From the NCBI GenBank assembly GCA_017445925.1, contig JAFSRW010000063.1:1-64000 (forward strand): a stretch of 64,000 bases of DNA, given 5' to 3'. Below are positions 8,627 through 16,902 of the stretch, one piece after another. Under the pieces are notes generated by a model. That model saw only the letters and a list, made by a program, of their open reading frames with translations, was not told the DNA's origin and ran no database searches. Both the position numbers and the translations under genes were made by a program. This DNA is from Bacteroidaceae bacterium. GTDB taxonomy: Bacteria; Bacteroidota; Bacteroidia; Bacteroidales; Bacteroidaceae. The number at the start of each line of letters is the position of its first letter. The first letter of the stretch is position 1.

Positions 8627-9210
8627 GTATAATACCCATTCTTTTTTATTTCTTTCCAGACTGCCGAACAGAGTCCATCACCTTTGTAGTCGGATTTCTT
8701 GATATTCTCCCTTATCTCTGTACTGCTGATATCTATAAGAGGCGTGTCGGCTATGGTAACGCCCTCTGGTATGTCCTTTAGCTCACATCCTGGTCTTGGA
8801 TAAATTATCAGACGGTGATGAGCCAATATCTCTTCGCTCTTGTACCACATGGAAAACCGTTCCCAATTGTCTGCTCCTATAACCAGAATGAACTCCCTTT
8901 CAGGGAAGTCCTTACGCAGATGCTCTAAGGTGTTCACCATATAGGAGGGACGGGGTAGGCCAAACTCATAGTCGCTAACCGTTAGATTAGGAATGTCCTT
9001 TACTGCCAGTTGGGTCAGTCGTAGCCTTGCATTATCGTCCAATAGTTGCTGGTTTACCTTAAACGGATTCTGTGGAGAGACCAGCAGCCACATCTCATCC
9101 ACAAGATGAGCATCTAGCAGGGCTTGACTAAGTTGTATGTGCCCTGTATGGATGGGGTTGAAGGTGCCTCCGTACAGTCCGGTCTTTATTGAACATTGAA
9201 CATTGAGCAT
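8572..9210 (-). CDS. nadD: nicotinate-nucleotide adenylyltransferase
   Basis: NadD adenylates nicotinate mononucleotide in NAD synthesis. Diagnostic motifs are GLYGGTFNPIHTGH at the N-terminus (nucleotide-binding HxGH) and ISSTEIREN near the C-terminus. Both ends are altered by repeats. The first residues MLNVQCSI are encoded by the 7-bp tract at 9188-9218, with no other good start (the usual start would align at ATA-AAG-ACC). The final ~20 residues (ASPNPSQGGENKEGRNK) come from the inverted-repeat element. The core is intact, so the enzyme is probably functional. Confidence 0.95.
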   Translation of the reverse strand: MLNVQCSIKTGLYGGTFNPIHTGHIQLSQALLDAHLVDEMWLLVSPQNPFKVNQQLLDDNARLRLTQLAVKDIPNLTVSDYEFGLPRPSYMVNTLEHLRKDFPEREFILVIGADNWERFSMWYKSEEILAHHRLIIYPRPGCELKDIPEGVTIADTPLIDISSTEIRENIKKSDYKGDGLCSAVWKEIKKNGYYTASPNPSQGGENKEGRNK

Positions 9211-9218
9211 TGAACATT
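9188..9218. repeat. 7-bp word repeat spanning the gmk stop and nadD start
   Basis: Four ATTGAAC-type units (one ATTGAGC) plus a partial unit. On the minus strand the tract contains both the gmk TAA (9217-9219, at its edge) and the nadD ATG (9208-9210). The same word occurs at 17096, 22013 and 22309. Confidence 0.85.
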
Positions 9219-9786
9219 AGGAATTTAGAAAATCATTTAGTAGCTTGACAGCTTCCTGTTTGGCTGTTTCCAAATCGTCGTTTACCAGAATGCGGTCGAA
9301 CTGGGGAGCAAAACTCATTTCGTATTCCGCTTTCTCCAGTCGAATCTTTATCTGGTCGGGCGTATCTGTATTTCTTCCTTCCAGTCTTCTCCTAAGCTCC
9401 TCGATGCTGGGCGGTTGAATAAACAGACTCAAGGCTCGGTCGCCATAGAACTTCTTTATGTTGCAGCCGCCCTTTACGTCTACGTCGAACACTACATTCT
9501 GTCCGGCTTCCAACTGTTTTTCTACCTGTTCTTTTAACGTGCCGTAGAAGCGGTTGGGATAGACCTCTTCGTACTCCAGAAACTCATTGTTCTGGATGCG
9601 CTGTCGGAACTCCTCGGGAGAAAGGAAGAAATACTCCACTCCATGTTTCTCCTCGCCGCGTGGAGGTCGACTGGTTGCACTGATACTGAAGGCTAGCTTA
9701 AATTCGGGGTGCTCCTTCATCAGATACTGTACAATCGTGCTTTTCCCGCTTCCCGAAGGGGCGGAAACAATTAAAAGCCTAGCCAT
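9217..9786 (-). CDS. gmk: guanylate kinase
   Basis: Guanylate kinase phosphorylates GMP to GDP with ATP. The P-loop is APSGSGKST at residues 8-16, followed by the GMP-binding stretch SATSRPPRGEEKHGVEYFF and the VDVKGGCNIKK motif. At 189 aa it is of normal length. The start codon directly abuts the yicC stop, showing a tight operon. Confidence 0.97.
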   Translation of the reverse strand: MARLLIVSAPSGSGKSTIVQYLMKEHPEFKLAFSISATSRPPRGEEKHGVEYFFLSPEEFRQRIQNNEFLEYEEVYPNRFYGTLKEQVEKQLEAGQNVVFDVDVKGGCNIKKFYGDRALSLFIQPPSIEELRRRLEGRNTDTPDQIKIRLEKAEYEMSFAPQFDRILVNDDLETAKQEAVKLLNDFLNS

Positions 9787-10662
9787 TTACATCACATTAA
9801 GTACTTGTTCCTTAATCTGCTCCAATTCGTCCTTCATTTTCACCACAATTTTCTGCATTTCGGCCTGATTGCTTTTGCTGCCTGTGGTGTTGATTTCACG
9901 ACCCATTTCCTGAGCGATAAAGCCCAACTTCTTACCTTGTCCGTGTCCTTCCTCCATGGTCTGGCGGAAGTAACGGAGGTGGTTGGTCAGACGCTGTTTC
10001 TCCTCGTTGATGTCCAGTTTCTCTATGTAGTAAATCATCTCCTGTTCCAAACGGTTGCGGTCGTACTCCACTCCAGGAATAGATTGCAGCGCATCCACCA
10101 GTTTTTGACGAATCTTCTCTGTCCTGTTCGTCTCAAAAGGTTCAATGCTGGCCAGCAGAGCGGCTATATTGTCCAGTTTCTCCTCGAACTTCTTCTGCAA
10201 AGCCAAGCCTTCCTGTTTACGGAAGTCCACCAGTTGCTGTATGGCTTTCTCTACCACTCCCTTGGCAACGGCCCATTCTTCTTCCGTAAGTTCCTGAACT
10301 TCAGTCTTGCTCAATACATCTGGCATACGTAACAGCGCAGTCCAGATGTCCTCTGGTTCGTTAATGTCGTATTTCTCGGCAATGTCTGTAATCTGTTTGT
10401 AGTAATTGGCTACCAGTTCACCGTTTATAGATGCTGCGTTTTGGGCCTCCGTCTGCTCTATCCACAGATTGAACTCAACTTTTCCGCGTTCAAGTGCTTG
10501 AGCAATAAGAGCACGCACTTCCATCTCCTTTTCTCGGTAGATGGGAGCCAGTCGGGTGGACAGATCCAGCGCTTTACTATTCAGTGATTTTACCTCTGCA
10601 TTTATCTTTTTTCCCTGGAATTCGGCCGAGGCTTTTCCGTATCCAGTCATTGATTGTATCAT
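9787..10662 (-). CDS. YicC family endoribonuclease-like protein
   Basis: A YicC/YloC-family protein. Members in E. coli are linked to RNA cleavage and sRNA decay; the role here is inferred from family. The start at 10662 gives MIQSMTGYGKASAEF, the family signature; a further upstream ATG would add an unrelated extension. The C-terminal DUF1732 portion includes EKQRLTNHLRYFRQTM and GKKLGFIAQEMGREINTTGSK. It heads the minus cluster with gmk, as in many bacteria. Confidence 0.93.
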   Translation of the reverse strand: MIQSMTGYGKASAEFQGKKINAEVKSLNSKALDLSTRLAPIYREKEMEVRALIAQALERGKVEFNLWIEQTEAQNAASINGELVANYYKQITDIAEKYDINEPEDIWTALLRMPDVLSKTEVQELTEEEWAVAKGVVEKAIQQLVDFRKQEGLALQKKFEEKLDNIAALLASIEPFETNRTEKIRQKLVDALQSIPGVEYDRNRLEQEMIYYIEKLDINEEKQRLTNHLRYFRQTMEEGHGQGKKLGFIAQEMGREINTTGSKSNQAEMQKIVVKMKDELEQIKEQVLNVM

Positions 10663-10681
10663 ATTTCTCAACAATTTTCTG

Positions 10682-10719
10682 CAAAAGTACGGAAATAATG
10701 GCAAAAAATAGTAATTTTG
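10682..10719. promoter_or_regulatory. divergent promoter boxes between yicC and tsaB
   Basis: In the 85-bp divergent spacer, CAAAAGTA (10682-10689) is a -7 box (TACTTTTG) for the minus strand ahead of yicC. TAATTTTG (10712-10719) is a -7 box for tsaB. Clear -33 TTTG boxes at the ideal spacing were not seen. Confidence 0.5.
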
Positions 10720-10747
10720 TGGCGAAATTTAAATGTAAGTTCATCGA

Positions 10748-11440
10748 ATGTTCTGTATTCTACATATAGAGACCAGCACAAATGTGTGTTCGGTAGCCCT
10801 TAGCGAGGATGGGAAACTCCTTTATCACCAAGAGGATTTTGATGGTCCCGGCCATTCTGAGTCCTCAGGTGTGTACGTCGATGAGGCCCTGTCTTTTGCC
10901 AATAGTCATGCTATCCCTGTTGATGCGGTTGCTGTTAGCATGGGACCTGGCAGCTATACGGGTTTAAGGATAGGTGTTTCTCTGGCTAAAGGTGTTTGTT
11001 ACGGACGTGCTTTGCCGCTGATTGCCGTTCCCACATTGAAGGTGTTATGTGTGCCTGTCCTTCTTGGCAAGGAAGAACTCCCGGAAGATGCATTGCTGGT
11101 TCCTATGATAGATGCTCGTAGGATGGAGGTCTATTCTGCTGTTTATGACCGTGCCTTGAAAGAGATTCGTCCCATTCAGGCCGATGTGGTGACAGCAGAA
11201 ACCTATCTTGAGTACCTGGACAAAGGGCCTGTCTTTTTCTTTGGCAACGGAGCCCAGAAGTGTCAGGCTGTCATTCAGCATCCCAATGCCCATTTTATTG
11301 ATGGCATCCATCCTTTGGCTAAGAATATGTTCCCGCTTGCCGAGCGTAGCATGCACCTGAAGGAGTTTCAGGATGTGGCATACTTTGAACCTTATTATCT
11401 GAAAGAATTTATAGCAATTAAATCAAAACCATTATTGTAA
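10748..11440 (+). CDS. tsaB: tRNA threonylcarbamoyladenosine biosynthesis protein TsaB
   Basis: TsaB pairs with TsaD and TsaE to place the t6A37 modification on ANN-decoding tRNAs. The 230-aa protein has the ASKHA-fold start ILHIETSTNVCSVALSEDG, the segment GPGHSESSGVYVDE (standing for the family's HS-like motif) and VSMGPGSYTGLRIG. The last base of the TAA stop is the A of the next ATG (TAATG), indicating coupled translation with the DUF4290 gene. Confidence 0.95.
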   Translation: MFCILHIETSTNVCSVALSEDGKLLYHQEDFDGPGHSESSGVYVDEALSFANSHAIPVDAVAVSMGPGSYTGLRIGVSLAKGVCYGRALPLIAVPTLKVLCVPVLLGKEELPEDALLVPMIDARRMEVYSAVYDRALKEIRPIQADVVTAETYLEYLDKGPVFFFGNGAQKCQAVIQHPNAHFIDGIHPLAKNMFPLAERSMHLKEFQDVAYFEPYYLKEFIAIKSKPLL

Positions 11441-12039
11441 TGCAATATAATACACAGAGAGAACAATTGGTAATGCCCGAATACGGACGTGGTATTCAGT
11501 ATATGGTAGACTTGGCCATTTCCTTGCCCGATAAGGAAGAACGTCAACGTTGTGCAAACACCATAGTGGCTATTATGTCTCGCATTCAACCAGAGAATGC
11601 CGATGCTGCTGATTATGAGGTTCGCCTTTGGAATCATCTTGCTAAGATATCACGTTATAAGCTCGATATCGACTATCCTGTAGAGATTGTTCCTGAATTG
11701 GAGGCTATGGAGCATCCCAAGCCATTACCTTATCCCATGAAGAAGATTCGTCGTCGTCACTACGGACACCTCATAGAGAGTGCCTTGCAGTATGCACAAA
11801 CATTACCTGACAGTGAGGAACGTGAGGCATTGGTGGGTATGGTGGCTAATCAGATGAAACAGAATCTTTTCGTGTGGAATCGTGATTCTATGGACGAGAA
11901 TCTGGTCATGCAGGACATCAAACGCTATTCTGATGATCAGTTACAGTTGCCTTCTGATTTCCGTTTTGCCCCTGTAGGTATTCCTTCTAATTCCCAATTG
12001 GCAAATAACGGTTCAAAGAGCAAAAAGAAGAAGCGTTAA
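11440..12039 (+). CDS. DUF4290 family protein
   Basis: A 199-aa protein of the Bacteroidota-specific DUF4290 family, recognisable by MQYNTQREQLVMPEYGR at the start and the RRHYGHLIESAL centre. It appears soluble, with no signal peptide or membrane span, and ends in a Lys/Arg-rich tail (SKSKKKKR). Function is unknown. It is coupled to tsaB and followed 27 bp later by murA, which places it in a translation and cell-wall operon. Confidence 0.85.
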   Translation: MQYNTQREQLVMPEYGRGIQYMVDLAISLPDKEERQRCANTIVAIMSRIQPENADAADYEVRLWNHLAKISRYKLDIDYPVEIVPELEAMEHPKPLPYPMKKIRRRHYGHLIESALQYAQTLPDSEEREALVGMVANQMKQNLFVWNRDSMDENLVMQDIKRYSDDQLQLPSDFRFAPVGIPSNSQLANNGSKSKKKKR

Positions 12040-12065
12040 GTCTTATTTCTCATTTTTTTATAGAT

Positions 12066-13373
12066 ATGCCATCGTTTATCATAGAAGGCGGACATCGGTT
12101 GAAAGGGGAAATCATTCCTCAGGGTGCCAAGAACGAAGCTTTGCAGGTGCTCTGTGCCACTTTGCTTACATCCCAGCCTGTTCGTATTCAGAACCTTCCC
12201 GACATTGCCGATGTTAATAATCAGATTTGTCTGCTCAGAGATATAGGCGTCCGCATTGTTAAGAATGCCCCTGGCGATTATACTTTTCAGGCTGATACTG
12301 TTAATACCGACATCCTGCATACCGATGATTTCCTGATTCGTTGCGGAAGTCTGCGTGGTAGCGTTATGCTGCTTGGACCGCTCTTGGCACGATTCGGTTG
12401 GGCTGAGGTGGCTCGCCCGGGTGGTGACAATATTGGTCGTCGACGCCTGGATACCCATTTCTTGGGCTTGCAGAAGTTAGGTGGTCAGTTCCATTATGAT
12501 GCAGAGCGTGGTGTCTTTACCATAACCACAGATGGCTTGAAGGGTTGCTACATGCTTCTCGATGAGGCTTCTGTAACAGGAACGGCCAATATCGTGATGG
12601 CAGCTGTTTTGGCAGAAGGAACAACCACCGTTTACAATGCTGCCTGCGAACCTTATATTCAGCAGTTGTGCCGATTGCTCAACAAAATGGGTGCCCGTAT
12701 CAGTGGTATAGGCAGTAACCTGCTTACCATTCAGGGCGTTACAGAGTTGGGAGGCGCAGAACATACCATCCTGCCTGATATGATTGAGGTGGGCTCCTTC
12801 ATCGGAATGGCTGCTATGGTGGGCGACGGAGTTCTCATTAAGGGCGTAGCTTATAATGAGTTGGGTATCATCCCAGATACCTTCCGCCGGTTGGGCATTG
12901 AGGTGCAGCACAAGGGTGATGATATCTTTGTGCCTCGCCATGAGCGTTATCAGATTGAATCGTTCCTCGACGGCTCCTTTATGACTATCTCAGATGCCCC
13001 CTGGCCAGGACTCACACCTGACCTTCTGAGCGTTCTGCTCGTTGTCAGCACTCAGGCTAAGGGTTCTGTGCTCATTCATCAGAAGATGTTCGAGAGCCGA
13101 CTCTTCTTCGTGGATAAGCTTATAGACATGGGAGCACAGATTATTCTTTGCGACCCCCATCGTGCTGTTGTGGTAGGACACAATCATAAGTTGCCACTTC
13201 ATGCGCGTCGTATGACAAGTCCTGATATCCGTGCCGGTATTGCCTTGCTCATCGCTGCTATGAGTGCAGAGGGAACCAGCCGGATAGAGAATATTGGTCA
13301 GATAGACCGCGGTTACCAACACATCGAGGAGCGTTTGAATGCCCTTGGTGCAAATATAAAGAGAGTAGAGTAA
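12066..13373 (+). CDS. murA: UDP-N-acetylglucosamine 1-carboxyvinyltransferase
   Basis: MurA transfers enolpyruvate from PEP to UDP-GlcNAc, the first committed step of peptidoglycan synthesis. The 435-aa protein has the EPSP-synthase-type double fold and the catalytic Lys-Asn pair in GAKNEALQ near residue 22. The loop that carries Cys115 in E. coli reads RPGGDNIGRRRLDTH here, so the Cys is replaced by Asp (about residue 121). Asp at this site is known to make MurA insensitive to fosfomycin. rimM begins 2 nt after the stop. Confidence 0.95.
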   Translation: MPSFIIEGGHRLKGEIIPQGAKNEALQVLCATLLTSQPVRIQNLPDIADVNNQICLLRDIGVRIVKNAPGDYTFQADTVNTDILHTDDFLIRCGSLRGSVMLLGPLLARFGWAEVARPGGDNIGRRRLDTHFLGLQKLGGQFHYDAERGVFTITTDGLKGCYMLLDEASVTGTANIVMAAVLAEGTTTVYNAACEPYIQQLCRLLNKMGARISGIGSNLLTIQGVTELGGAEHTILPDMIEVGSFIGMAAMVGDGVLIKGVAYNELGIIPDTFRRLGIEVQHKGDDIFVPRHERYQIESFLDGSFMTISDAPWPGLTPDLLSVLLVVSTQAKGSVLIHQKMFESRLFFVDKLIDMGAQIILCDPHRAVVVGHNHKLPLHARRMTSPDIRAGIALLIAAMSAEGTSRIENIGQIDRGYQHIEERLNALGANIKRVE

Positions 13374-13374
13374 G

Positions 13375-13884
13375 ATGATTGCCGAGCAGGAAGTATATAA
13401 GATAGGTACTATTACTCGCACTCATGGTGTGAAAGGCGAGGTGTCCCTTTCCTTTACCGATGATGTGTGGGACCGTGCCGATGCCGATTATCTGGTGTTG
13501 CGCATAGATGGTATCTTGGTGCCTTTCTTTATGGAGGAGTATCGCTTCCGTTCCGATACTACAGCGCTGGTCAAGTTTCAGGATTATGATTCTGCCGATG
13601 CTGCTAAGGAACTTTGTGGTTGCGATGTATACTTCCCTCACGCTCTTACGCCGGCACCGGAGGAAGAGGATGAATATTCCTGGCGCTACTTTACGGGTTT
13701 CCGTGTTGTAGATGAGCAGGCAGGAGAGTTGGGTGAGATAACCTATGTGGATGATAGTACACAGAATGTTCTCTTTCACGTTGGCGAACATCTGATTCCT
13801 GCTGTTGAGTCATTCATTACCCATGTTGATCATCAGGCACGCGTCATAACCATGCAGTTGCCAGAAGGACTGCTTGATCTCTGA
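13375..13884 (+). CDS. rimM: ribosome maturation factor RimM
   Basis: RimM binds S19 and assists maturation of the 30S head. The 169-aa protein starts with the typical YKIGTITRTHGVKGEV motif and has the C-terminal PRC barrel with a GELGEI-like strand and HLIPAVESFI. It follows murA by 1 nt, and its TGA (13882-13884) touches the 7-bp repeat tract ahead of dxr. Confidence 0.95.
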   Translation: MIAEQEVYKIGTITRTHGVKGEVSLSFTDDVWDRADADYLVLRIDGILVPFFMEEYRFRSDTTALVKFQDYDSADAAKELCGCDVYFPHALTPAPEEEDEYSWRYFTGFRVVDEQAGELGEITYVDDSTQNVLFHVGEHLIPAVESFITHVDHQARVITMQLPEGLLDL

Positions 13885-13917
13885 ATGAAGAATTAAGAGT
13901 GAAGAATGAAGAATTGA
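13883..13917. repeat. 7-bp words between rimM and dxr
   Basis: Five units of exactly 7 bp (GAATGAA, GAATTAA, GAGTGAA, GAATGAA, GAATTGA) fill the whole spacer from the rimM stop to the dxr ATG at 13920. An in-frame ATG inside the tract (13899) could extend DXR by MKNEELK. Confidence 0.85.
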
Positions 13918-13919
13918 AG

Positions 13920-15062
13920 ATGAAAAAAATATGTATATTAGGCTCCACTGGAAGTATCGGAACGCAGACACTTCAGGTGATAGAAGAGCACCCCGACCTC
14001 TTTGAGGCTTATGTGCTTACTGCCAACTCGCAGGCCGATTTGCTTATTCAGCAGGCCCGTAAGTTCCAACCGGCTGCTGTTGTCATTGCCGACGAGAGCA
14101 AGTATCAGTACGTGCAGGATGCTTTGGCTTCCGAGCCTATTCAGGTGTATGCCGGAGCCGATGCGCTCTGTCAGGTGGTGCAGATGGAACCCGTAGATGT
14201 GGTGCTTACAGCCCTTGTGGGTTTTAGCGGCCTGCGTCCTACCATCAGTGCTATTAAGGCCAAGAAACCCATAGCCCTTGCCAATAAGGAGACGTTGGTG
14301 GTGGCCGGTGAACTGATTACCGACCTCTGCCTGCAGAACCATGTGCCCATTCTGCCAGTTGATAGTGAGCATAGCGCCATCTTCCAGAGTCTGATGGGCG
14401 AGCAGAGCGAGATAGAGAAGATTATTCTTACGGCCAGCGGTGGTCCCTTCCGCAACTTCACCAAGGAGCAACTGCAGCGTGTAACACCTGCTATGGCACT
14501 CAAGCATCCTAATTGGGATATGGGTGCCAAGATAACCATTGATAGCGCCAGTATGATGAATAAGGGTTTCGAGGTCATAGAGGCTCGTTGGCTCTTTGAT
14601 GTAACGCCCGAGCAGATTCAGGTTGTGGTACATCCACAAAGCATCATCCACAGCGGTGTGCAGTTCAAGGACGGTGCAGTAAAGGCTCAGTTAGGAGCAC
14701 CCGATATGCGTGTGCCCATTCAGTTGGCCCTTTCTTATCCTGAGCGTCTGCAGAGCGATTTCCCTCGTTTGGACTGGTGGCAGATGAAGGACCTCACCTT
14801 CGAGCGTCCCGATGAGGATAAGTTCCGTTGCCTTCACATGGCATACGAGGCTATCCGTTTGGGCGGAAATGCGGCTTGTATCGTTAATGCAGCCAACGAG
14901 GTTGTAAACCTTGCCTTCCGTCAGGAGCGTTGCGGCTTCCTACAGATGGCTGATGTGATAGAGAAAACCCTACAGAAGGTGGCTCATCAGGAGCAGAATA
15001 CACTCGATGACTATCTGGCCTGCGATGCCGAATCGCGTCGGGTTGCCGCCTCACTCATTTAA
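13920..15062 (+). CDS. dxr: 1-deoxy-D-xylulose 5-phosphate reductoisomerase
   Basis: DXR (IspC) makes methylerythritol 4-phosphate from DXP with NADPH, the first committed MEP step. The start at 13920 gives MKKICILGSTGSIGTQTL, the normal N-terminus; the upstream ATG would read repeat words. Further motifs are ANKETLVVAGEL, PVDSEHSAIFQ, ILTASGGPFR and NKGFEVIEARWLF. The 380-aa length is normal. rseP follows in the same direction after 29 bp, the order common in bacteria. Confidence 0.97.
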   Translation: MKKICILGSTGSIGTQTLQVIEEHPDLFEAYVLTANSQADLLIQQARKFQPAAVVIADESKYQYVQDALASEPIQVYAGADALCQVVQMEPVDVVLTALVGFSGLRPTISAIKAKKPIALANKETLVVAGELITDLCLQNHVPILPVDSEHSAIFQSLMGEQSEIEKIILTASGGPFRNFTKEQLQRVTPAMALKHPNWDMGAKITIDSASMMNKGFEVIEARWLFDVTPEQIQVVVHPQSIIHSGVQFKDGAVKAQLGAPDMRVPIQLALSYPERLQSDFPRLDWWQMKDLTFERPDEDKFRCLHMAYEAIRLGGNAACIVNAANEVVNLAFRQERCGFLQMADVIEKTLQKVAHQEQNTLDDYLACDAESRRVAASLI

Positions 15063-15091
15063 TGAAATAGGTAAAAAGGATTAATATAAAT

Positions 15092-16507
15092 ATGGAAGTA
15101 GTTCTTATAAAAGCTTTGCAGCTCTTGTGCTGCCTCAGTTTATTGGTCGTCCTGCACGAGGGAGGTCATTTCGGGTTCTCCAAGCTCTTTGGGGTGAAGG
15201 TTGAGAAGTTCTATATGTTCTTCGATTATAAGTTTCATCTTTTCAGCACACGTGCCAAGTGGTTTACCCGTCTGTTCCCACATTTCAAGAATAACGAGAC
15301 GGAGTACGGCATTGGTTGGATTCCTCTAGGAGGATACGTTAAGATATCCGGTATGATAGATGAGAGTATGGACCTTGAGCAGATGAAGAAGCCTGCCCAG
15401 CCCAACGAGTTCCGTTCTCAGAAGGTTTGGAAGCGTTTCTTCATTATGTTTGGTGGCGTGCTCATGAATTTCCTTACCGCTTGGTTCCTGTACAGCGTGG
15501 TTATGTTTACGTGGGGTAGGGACTATATCCCCATGCGCAATGTAACACAGGGTTTCCAGTTTAGCACCGAGGCTCAGAGTGTTGGCTTCCGTAATGGCGA
15601 TATTCCCGTTGCTGTAGATGGCAAGGAGATTGCCGAGTATAGCACAGCCATTGTTCGTACACTCTCTAACGCATCTGTTGTAACGGTGCTGCGCGAAGGC
15701 AAGGAGGTAGATTTGCAGATGCCCTCTGATGGCCTTAATATGCTGGAGATGATCCAGAGCGTACCACCTTTCATAGCTCCCATAGCACCCGCTTTGGTAG
15801 ATAGCGTGATTCCTGGTTCAGCTGCCGATAAGGCGGGCTTCCAGAAGGGTACACGCCTCTTGGCTGTGAATGGCAAGGAGATTGCTACCTGGACCGATTT
15901 CGACTGTGAGGTTACCCTCCGTCGTCAGGATGTGCTTGCTGCTCCTGGCTGCACACATGCCGATAGTCTTAAGCAGCGTCAGTTGCTGGTGGTTTATCAG
16001 TTGCCCGATGAGGCTCAGCCTGATACCGTCCAGCTCCAGCTCGACGAGAAATACCTGATGGGAGTCAATCGTATGATTCCTTTCCAGAAGGAGCACGCCT
16101 CATACACCCTACTCTCTTGTATTCCTGCCGGTTTGCAGCAAGGATGGCGCACGCTTTGCGGGTATGTTAACGACCTCAAGTACGTAGCCAGTGCCGAAGG
16201 TGCCAAGAGTGTAGGCTCTTTCATCACCATAGGTAATATCTTCCCATCTGCTTGGGATTGGGAGCAGTTCTGGTTGCTTACCGCCTTCATCAGCATCATC
16301 CTGGCTGTGATGAACATTCTGCCTATTCCAGGCTTGGATGGCGGCCATATTGTGTTCCTGTTGTGGGAAGGTATCACAGGCAAGCAGCCTTCAGATAAGG
16401 CAGCCGAGTGGTTCGAGAAGATTGGTATCGGTCTGCTCGTCCTGCTCATGTTGCTGGCCTTCAGTAATGATGTACGTAACTTTATTTTCCCCCTATTTGG
16501 ATTTTGA
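15092..16507 (+). CDS. rseP: site-2 protease RseP
   Basis: An intramembrane zinc metalloprotease that cleaves membrane-bound anti-sigma factors or signal-peptide remnants. The HExxH site is HEGGH at residues 22-26 in the first membrane span, and the third zinc ligand lies in NILPIPGLDGGH near residue 415. Two PDZ-like regions lie between (around SVIPGSAADKAGFQKG). The protein has 471 aa, near the family length. It follows dxr and precedes a small lipoprotein after a word-repeat spacer. Confidence 0.95.
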   Translation: MEVVLIKALQLLCCLSLLVVLHEGGHFGFSKLFGVKVEKFYMFFDYKFHLFSTRAKWFTRLFPHFKNNETEYGIGWIPLGGYVKISGMIDESMDLEQMKKPAQPNEFRSQKVWKRFFIMFGGVLMNFLTAWFLYSVVMFTWGRDYIPMRNVTQGFQFSTEAQSVGFRNGDIPVAVDGKEIAEYSTAIVRTLSNASVVTVLREGKEVDLQMPSDGLNMLEMIQSVPPFIAPIAPALVDSVIPGSAADKAGFQKGTRLLAVNGKEIATWTDFDCEVTLRRQDVLAAPGCTHADSLKQRQLLVVYQLPDEAQPDTVQLQLDEKYLMGVNRMIPFQKEHASYTLLSCIPAGLQQGWRTLCGYVNDLKYVASAEGAKSVGSFITIGNIFPSAWDWEQFWLLTAFISIILAVMNILPIPGLDGGHIVFLLWEGITGKQPSDKAAEWFEKIGIGLLVLLMLLAFSNDVRNFIFPLFGF

Positions 16508-16510
16508 TTT

Positions 16511-16553
16511 TTAATTCATAATTCATAATTTTTCTCTTTTAACTTTTAATTGT
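16511..16553. repeat. 7-bp words between rseP and the lipoprotein gene
   Basis: TAATTCA-type words repeated with a 7-bp period, grading into TAACTTT and TAATTGT, fill the 53-bp spacer almost fully. Confidence 0.65.
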
Positions 16554-16560
16554 GAATCAA

Positions 16561-16902
16561 ATGAACAAACATCTTCTTTCTATATTAACGCTTCTTCTGC
16601 TCTGCGCATGTGGTGGTAACGATGTCAACGAGAAAGCTGCTCAGATGCTTTCCGATGCTCGTACAGCGTACTTTCATAAACGTTATGCCGAGGCTCGTGA
16701 TTCTATTCTTTCCTTGCGTCAGAAGTATCCTACTGCTATCGAGGCACGCAAGCAGGCCATCCTTTTGCTAGACAGCGTAGAGATGGGCGCTGCTGCTGAT
16801 AGCTTACAATATGTGCAGGGTGAGGAATGGGAACGCTTGCATATCAAGCAGCAGTTCTTCGAGCGTAAACTCCTGGAGGACAAAAAGAAAGACGCAGAAT
16901 GA
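16561..16902 (+). CDS. small TPR-like lipoprotein
   Basis: A 113-aa protein that starts MNKHLLSILTLLLLCACGG, a lipoprotein signal with Cys near residue 17. The mature part has a helical, TPR-like pattern (TAYFHKRYAEARDSILSLRQ) and an acidic, Lys-rich end. The ATG at 16561 is preferred over a GTG 9 bp upstream. No enzyme motif is visible, and the function is unknown. Its stop overlaps the next start (ATGA), so it is translationally coupled to the nucleotidyltransferase gene. Confidence 0.8.
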   Translation: MNKHLLSILTLLLLCACGGNDVNEKAAQMLSDARTAYFHKRYAEARDSILSLRQKYPTAIEARKQAILLLDSVEMGAAADSLQYVQGEEWERLHIKQQFFERKLLEDKKKDAE

